DNA of 64,000 nucleotides from Cephalotus follicularis (lineage: Eukaryota > Streptophyta > Magnoliopsida > Oxalidales > Cephalotaceae): contig BDDD01000554.1 in assembly GCA_001972305.1 (NCBI GenBank), forward strand, positions 255,809-319,808, given 5' to 3'. The notes beneath the pieces were generated by a model. It saw nothing but the letters and a program-made list of their open reading frames with translations. It had not been told where the DNA came from and searched no databases. The number at the start of each line of letters is the position of its first letter. Position 1 is the stretch's first letter. Made by a program: the position numbers and the translations under genes. This document shows, one piece after another, positions 58,112 through 64,000 of the stretch.

Positions 58112-58852
58112 GCCTTTGAAAATAACATTAGTCACGTTATGAACTGACAGCATAACATGCAATAGGGCAACTTTTGAGGCATCATCCTGGCATCGTTCCA
58201 TGCACAATGCGATGTGTTGATCATGCTGGTGTGTTGCCAGGCATGCTCCAAAACGTGTTCCTCACCTGGTGCGTTCAAGGGCTGTGTCATCTCTTCACCT
58301 GTAACCAGCAGAAGAGGAAGGAAGGAGAGTCAAAAACAGAGAGGAGAGAAGAGGACACAAGTTTATGGATGCATGTGAAACAAGAGGAAATGGGAGGATT
58401 TCTGCCAGCATAAAACACCTCTCCCTTCCCTCCTCCTCAGTTTAGCACTGTGAGAGAAAGAACAGACAAAGAAAAGGAGAAGATAGAACCACCATTGTCA
58501 AACTTGGTTGGAGCTTGGAACTTGGAGCTGGTGGCTTGCAGCAACAGGAAGGACCTAGAGGCTGCTCTAACCAGTTTGGAACGTAAAGGGGTGGACTTTC
58601 CAGTTCCTAACATGGAACAACAAGGTAGGGGAAACTGATGATTCTTATACATGCATTTTGAGTTTTAAGATAATGAATGCCATTGATGAATTGCATGTTA
58701 ATGGGTGAATTGAAATCTCTGGACTTCTGTGATGACTGAGTAACCATGCATGTGTGATTACATGAATATGTGAACTGGTTTGTGTAAAGGATGGATTTGA
58801 TAATGGCTTGGTGTGTTAAAACTGTAGAGAAAACGTTCTCGGTTGGATAGAC

Positions 58853-59354
58853 GTCGACGTCTACATGAAGACGTCGATGCCTTCGTGTGTGGATGTGAAA
58901 GACGTCGATGTTTTGTAAAAACATCGATGCCTTTTCTGGGCATTGTAGAACAGTAATGTTATGCCTTCGTGTGTGAATGCAAAAGACATCGATGTCCTTT
59001 GAAAGACATCGATGCCTTTTCTGGGTATTGCAGAACAGTAGTGTTTACTTTGATGGTAAAATGCAATTGGTGGTCGCATGTTTTATTCATGCAACGATGT
59101 TCTGGTCACGTATTATGATAACCAGTAGCATGCCTTACACATTGAGAGGGTGAGATTCGCTTATATGAAGGAGTAAGGGCCGGATTCTACCCTCTAGAAG
59201 CAAGATTCGCGAACTGATACCTTCTGGTATCATAAAGACATCGACGTCTTTGGGAAAGCATCGATGTCTTTGGTCCAAAAATGCCTGGGAATAACTGTAT
59301 GAATCGTTGGTGCCTTAGGGTAAAGACGTCGACGCCTTTGGGATAAGCATCGAC
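58853..59354. repeat. Paired GACGTCGACGTC-type sites, E 3' LTR
   Basis: Pairs start at 58853/58873, 58904/58923, 58988/59008, 59240/59260 and 59328/59349, each 19-21 bp apart. The units read AGACGTCGACGTCT or decayed forms such as AGACATCGATGCC, which differ by CG to CA or TG changes. The pairs are separated by unrelated sequence. Confidence 0.8.
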
Positions 59355-60145
59355 GCCTATCCCCCTGTTTGAAGAAATTTCGCTCGAACGGGACCCGCTA
59401 GACCCTCAAACGACTCTAGAAATGATCCTAGATGCATTCTGAGCATATGTTTGCATTATTACTGAACTGTGAATTGCATTATGGTTTATTGCTAAAAAAA
59501 AGTGTTAACCATTTTGAAAAGCTTGTATGATTATTATAATCATTATTGTAGGAAATTAATATTTGTCAACATATGAATATATATATTTTTGAAATGACTA
59601 GGGAAAGTATTTTCCAAAGACGGAGAAATGTTTTAAAGGATTGGTTACACAATTCAAAATGTATTGTTTTAAGTTTTATAACTTATCACAACCTGAGAAC
59701 GGATTAATATATTTTAAACAAATATATTTGATCAAGTAATCATATTTTATTGCTTGACTTGTACTGTACGATGTTTGTGCTTATTGATTATTAGCCGCTG
59801 TGCTAATAACCTGTTGATTGTTTGGCCGTCGTGCTAAGCAACCTGTACGGAGGACTTACTCCAAACCGTTCGCAAACGGGGATGGGGTAAGAGTGCATGA
59901 CGTTGGGGCAGGAGGTGGCGACGGTCATGATGACTTGTTTGTCTTGTTCCTTTTGGGACATACTTACTGCTTGTGTTGATGTAGCCTTACGAGGTTACAC
60001 CTGTACTGTGAACATGCATATACTTTATACATGTACATACTGTGACATATATACTGCGACATATATATACTGTACTGCATCATAATGCATTCATTCATGT
60101 TGCTCATTATCATATACCTCGAACTGTATTTATGAGTCTTTTCAC

Positions 60146-60170
60146 TTAGCCGAGTGAGGATAAAGGCTAA
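60146..60170 (+). other. Conserved TTAGCC/GGCTAA hairpin, E 3' LTR
   Basis: Perfect 6-bp stem, 13-nt loop GAGTGAGGATAAA. Confidence 0.7.
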
Positions 60171-60373
60171 CCCCTACTGTAACAGATTGATGGAGTGGGA
60201 TTTGATATGGAGCAACGCAAGGAGACTTAAGGAGAAGACTGAGTTGTTCTCTTGTTTTATGTACTGGTTTACTGAACAATGATTATGATAATTGGATTAT
60301 TGTAACGTGGTTTATTTCTTTCGTACTGTATTATCATGCTCCGTTTATGGGCGATGGACAACGGGGTGTGACA

Positions 60374-62143
60374 GTTTTAATGCAGCACATGCGTTGAAGA
60401 TCTGGAGGCACTACTTGTACGGAGAAACTTGTGATGTCTTTACCGTTCATAGGAGTCGTAAGTACAACTTTACGTACAAAGGGCTGAACATGCATCCGAG
60501 AAGGTGGTCGGAGCTTTTGAAGGACTATGAACTAAGTATTCACTACCACCCAGGTAAAGCGAATGTGGTAGCTGATGCTCTTAATTGGAATAGTTCTGGG
60601 AGTGTAGCAGCTTTGCTTACTCAACCGCAGTTGATAGCAGATATGGAGAGGTTGGACTTGAATCTGTTTGTTCAGGGTTCTGAAGGTTTTGTTGCTGCGA
60701 TGAATGTTGAGCCTACTCTTGTATCTCGGATTAAGACAGCTCAGAGTGATGATGGTGAGCTTTGGGCCTTAGTCTAGAATGTTACAAGGGTAAATAGTCA
60801 GAGTTTCGTGTGGATGAGCATGGTGTGATATGGTTGGGTAATTGGTTGTGTGTTCCGGTAGATACTTCTATCAGAGATGTTGTTTTGTCAGAGGCACATA
60901 GTTCCCGATTTTCTATACATCCGGGTTCCAAAAAAATGAATAGAGACTTGAAGAAGAACTTCTGGGGGAATGAAATGAAAAGGGATGTAGCGGAGTATGT
61001 TGGGAGGTGTCTGATCTGTCAGTAAGTAAAGATTGAGCACCAGCGTGCTAGTGGTTTACTGTAGCCCTTCGAAGTTCCTGTGTGGAAATGGGAGAGCATA
61101 TCGATGGACTTTGTTACGGGGTTGCCAAGGACTTTTTGAAGGAACGTCGCTATGTATATAGAAGTGGATCGATTGACTAAATCAGCTCACTTCTTGGTTA
61201 TCCAAGAGGACTCCTTTCTTGATCGTTTGGCTGAGGTGTTTCAGGAGGAGATATTGAGGATCCATGGAACTCCGGTATCCATTGTTTTGGATAGAGATCC
61301 TCGTTTCAATTCGTGGTTTTGGAAAGGGTTCCAGAAGGCTTGGGGTACGAGGCTCCGTTATAGTACATCTTTCCATCCACAAACAGATGGGCACACTGAG
61401 AGGACCATCCAGACCTTAGAAGATATGCTGAGGTCTTGTGCTTTGAAGTGGACTGGGAACTGGGACGAGTGTTTAAGCTTTGTGGAGTTTGCATACAATA
61501 ATAGTTGGCATGCTAGCATCCGTATGGCTCCGTTTGAAGCGCTTTATGGGACAAAGTGTCGAGCTTCGACATGTTGGGATGAGGTTGGAGAGCGAGTTAT
61601 CGACGGACCCGAGCTAGTGCAGATCACTACGGAGAAAGTGGCAATAGCAAGGGAGAGATTGATGGCAGCACAATCTAGACAAAAGAGTTATGCAGATAGA
61701 CATCGGAGGGACTTAGAGTTCAAAGTAGGTGAACATGTGTTCTTGAAAGTTTCACCTTGGAAAGGAGTCCGACGTTTTGGGCTAAAAGGAAATTTGAGTG
61801 CACGATTTATTGGACCTTTGAAATTCTAGAAAAGGTGGGCGCGGTTGCTTATCGGTTAGCTTTGCCTCTGCAGTTATCACACGTCCATAACGTGTTCCAT
61901 GTGTCTCTGTTGAGGGGTTATCAGTATCATCCCCGACATGTGGTTCACTATCCTCTGGACAGTAGTCGGGAGGACCTATCTTGTGACGAGGAGGCAGAGG
62001 CTATTATGGATTGACATGAGTGGGTGACACGTAACAATACCGTTCCTTTTGTGAAAGTTTTATGGAGGAACTATCCTGAGCGTGAAACTACTTGGCAGTT
62101 GGAGGAGCACTTTCGGGAGCGATATCCTCGTTTGTTTGCTTAA
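60374..62143 (+). pseudogene. Element H pol: RNase H, integrase, chromodomain-like end
   Basis: Pol of H resumes inside RNase H with [20 protein letters not shown] and [15 protein letters not shown]. Integrase follows: a zinc region with FSIHPGSKKMNRDLKK and CLICQ (about 60910-61020), the core with [11 protein letters not shown] (about 61167), DRDPRFNS and [19 protein letters not shown], and the C-terminal SYADRHRRDLEFKVGEHVFL. A shift near 61810 moves to another frame through VHNVFHVSLLRGYQYHPRHV. Stops lie at about 60774, 61023, 61136 and 62012. The chromodomain-like end (VKVLW, ETTWQLEEHF) closes with TAA at 62141-62143. The part between RT and RNase H is missing. Confidence 0.9.
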
Positions 62144-62169
62144 GGTATATGTATGTTTGTGAATTCGGG

Positions 62170-62196
62170 ATGAAATCCTTTTTAAGAGGGCGTGGA
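62170..62196 (+). other. Polypurine tract of element H
   Basis: The tract ends TTTTTAAGAGGGCGTGGA before the LTR start TGTAATACCC at 62197. Element B has TTTTTAAGGGGCGTGGAAA at the same place. Confidence 0.8.
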
Positions 62197-64000
62197 TGTA
62201 ATACCCTACTTGTTCGTATATGCATTTTACGGACTTTTAAAATGTTTGTTTTCGGGCTTTTTAATTTGCTTTGATATGCAGTCCGGTTGCCCTGTGTTTT
62301 GGGCCTATGTGTTTTGGGCTGACTGATACCAGCCTGAACTTTGGGTATGTTGTTGGTATGTTAATGCATTGTTTTGCGTTAGGCCTATTTTTATGTCTTT
62401 TTATTTCATCAAACTTTATTATTATTTCTATTTTACTATTTTAAAAATTATTAAAACAATTTCTTTAATTTTAAAATTATTTTCCTTTTCTTTTCTTTTT
62501 TCTTTTCTTTTCTTTTTTCTTTTCTTTCTTCCCTCCTTTTCTCTCCGTTTCCTGTAACTCTCTCTTCCTGTTCAATTTCACACGGTTTCCATCTCCTAAA
62601 AATCTACTTATTTTCCTTATCTTACCAGATTTTGATTCTCCTTTTCCTTATCTCTTCCAAAATTCTCTCCTATTTTATGTTTATGAAGGGCATTGGGTTA
62701 TTGATTTGTGCCATCCGTTTCTTTTCTCTGCTCACTACCGAATTTTGCAAGTTAGGATTTGTTTTGGTCCCTGTGAAGTGGCTTCATCATACAGTCCGGT
62801 TTTTAGTGGTAATCTCAATCCTTGTCGTTCAATTGAGTTTTGTTTTCCTCTTTCTGGAAATAAGTTGTGTATTGTTTTGTTTTGCTTCTCTTGTCCTATG
62901 ACAGCCATGTCTAAGTCTTGAGCATTTTGTGTTCCTTCTACAGTTTGTAGACCATTGTAGATTACTAATCTTGCTATAATGGTTTGTTCCCCTTTGTTTT
63001 TTGGTTTCATATGCATATAGGTTGTTAGTGTCCTTTTGATTCCCATAATTGTGTTATGTCATGGTTTATCAAATTGTCATCATGTTTTAGACATCATAGA
63101 CATGTTGTAATATGGTTTTAATGTCTGTAAACGGTAATGGACAAATTTTTTTTGACTAATCTGTATGCATATGATTAGAGGTCTCTCTTGTCTCTTGAAA
63201 TTAATCACTGTTTATATACTTCTTCTTGTCAATTCTGTATTTTTACACTGTCTAAACATCATATAAAGTCTTATGTATATGTTCATAGGTCTCTGGTATC
63301 GAGTTATGCATGTTTAGACAAGTCTACGCATTGAAATGCTACGCTTTTGTTGTTCTGTCGTCCAGAACAGTCGGCTATTTTTATAGACAGTCGGCTATTG
63401 TTGGTTGTGTAGTTGGCTGCCTTATGAAATAGTCGACTAGCTTACTTTGCATAGTCGGCTGGACCTCTGTCACAGTCGACTGCCTGCAGTTCAGTTTGTA
63501 TAGTCGACTGGCCCTGATGATTAGTCGACTGCCAAGCTTCCATAGTCAACTGGAGCTTTGTAACAGTCAGCTGTTTTGCCCAGAAAATTCTTGTTTTCAT
63601 TTGTTTTGATTCGTTTGCTGTTCGAATCAATCGGGGTCTGTCTTAAACACTGTTATAAATCTGTTTAATGTCTCTAATAATTCTCAGACCCTTATATGAA
63701 TGGTTTTGTGTCTTTTAGATTGTTGTGCTTCAAAGGGGAGTTTGAATTAACAATCTTTTCGTAAGTACTTTTGTGAACGCATAAGGTACGGATTTCTATC
63801 GCTCTTTGGCCATCTGGTTTTATCGAATGAAAATCAGTTTTGCTTTTATGATATGTTCCTTTGGTTTTATGAACTCGATTATGTTTATGAATTTGATATG
63901 CTCTAGAAAATAATGTCGGTTTTGACATTTTACGAATTTAAATTTCCTGACTTTAATATTTTGTTATGATACATTATGATATGTTATACGTTATGATCTG
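62197..64000 (+). repeat. Element H 3' LTR, first 1.8 kb
   Basis: The LTR matches 27280-29018 and the beginning of the 39586 segment, and runs off the window. About 250-260 bp should remain. The pyrimidine tract (about 62480-62550) is longer than in the 5' LTR. The phased array is at 63367-63573. Confidence 0.88.
63367..63573. repeat. Phased CAGTCGACTG array, element H 3' LTR
   Basis: Ten sites start at 63367, 63387, 63409, 63430, 63452, 63473, 63501, 63522, 63543 and 63564, with steps 20, 22, 21, 22, 21, 28, 21, 21 and 21. Forms include CAGTCGACTG, TAGTCGACTG, CAGTCGGCTA, TAGTCAACTG and CAGTCAGCTG. The spacers are unrelated to each other. Confidence 0.88.

Larger units (their letters stand above)
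51802..60373 (+). mobile_element. Element E: Tekay/Del-like chromovirus, 5' LTR cut
   Basis: E reads on the plus strand: cut 5' LTR 51802-53080, primer site 53084-53095, gag-pol 53192-57749, polypurine tract and complete-start 3' LTR 57795-60373. About 1.49 kb of its 5' LTR start are missing at the junction with D. After its 3' LTR comes GTTTT, which does not match D's left flank GATGC; this is expected if each was E's or D's own duplication and the partner copies were deleted together. Confidence 0.88.
57795..60373 (+). repeat. Element E 3' LTR
   Basis: The LTR begins TGTAACACCTGG and ends ACGGGGTGTGACA. It lost 186 bp near its end (joined at 60360 with a short shared sequence). It holds GACGTCGACGCC-type clusters at 57968-58111, 58853-58928, 58988-59013, 59240-59265 and 59328-59354, and the TTAGCC hairpin at 60146-60170. 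A frame at 58174-58413 and others here resemble no protein. Confidence 0.9.
27280..64000 (+). mobile_element. Element H: Ty3/gypsy chromovirus, interrupted, runs off the window
   Basis: H runs on the plus strand: 5' LTR 27280-29018 plus 39586-39904, primer site 39910-39921, gag from 40077, pol to 42214 and again 60374-62143, and 3' LTR from 62197 to beyond the window end. Element C sits in its 5' LTR and the D-E composite in its pol. H itself interrupted copia element G at 27280; the preceding GTAGT (27275-27279) should recur after its 3' LTR. About 600 bp of pol are lost at the D-E composite. The tail of its integrase has a chromodomain-like block. Confidence 0.88.

Noticed and set aside
58174..58652. 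Small frames inside E's 3' LTR as a possible host gene fragment
   Set aside because: No recognisable domain or splice structure, and the segment lies within LTR bounds defined by TG/CA ends and the polypurine tract.
42215..60373. D-E composite as one large element with two LTRs
   Set aside because: The outer LTRs are of different families and opposite orientation, each has its own primer site, gag-pol and polypurine tract, and the outer flanks do not match.

Overview
The window is plant nuclear DNA made almost entirely of nested LTR retrotransposons; no host gene, rRNA, tRNA gene, CRISPR array or bacterial signal was found. The plant call rests on Ty3/gypsy elements of Tekay/Del (chromovirus) type, with gag-pol in one frame, chromodomain-like ends and initiator-Met-tRNA primer sites (TGGTATCAGAGC), plus a Ty1/copia element and many very long LTRs (2-3.6 kb). 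The species cannot be named from this sequence.

Layout. 1-297 is the end of an LTR of element X, whose body lies to the left. 298-18177 is gypsy element A on the minus strand, interrupted at 4073-12786 by B, a non-autonomous element with 3.5-kb LTRs, no coding capacity, and a perfect ATCAT target duplication. 18178-19312 is the stump of gypsy element F. 19313-21255 holds an unassigned LTR-like stretch with a strongly phased repeat array, then the leader of copia element G. G (21256-27279) is split by solo LTR I (21909-25532, duplication AAGTC), which carries an E/F-type LTR relic. G is then cut at 27280 by gypsy element H (plus strand, to the window end). H's 5' LTR is split by element C (29019-39580, duplication TTAAT). 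H's pol is split at 42215-60373 by D (minus) fused head-on to E (plus).

Every coding region is broken by stops, frameshifts or insertions, so no intact protein is encoded. The elements are still informative as a family set. B shares its LTR modules, primer site, leader and polypurine region with H, and looks like a non-autonomous partner of an H-like element. D and E appear joined by a deletion that also removed the RT C-terminus and the start of RNase H from H.

The most unusual structure is a set of phased arrays. LTRs of A, D, E and H, and the 19.6-kb segment, contain clusters of short palindromes centred on GTCGAC at about 20-21 bp spacing. The flanks of the palindrome differ by family, but the arrays sit at similar LTR offsets. 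A second shared signal is a 25-nt hairpin (6-bp stem, 13-nt loop) 330-390 bp before the LTR end of A, D, E, F and the relic.
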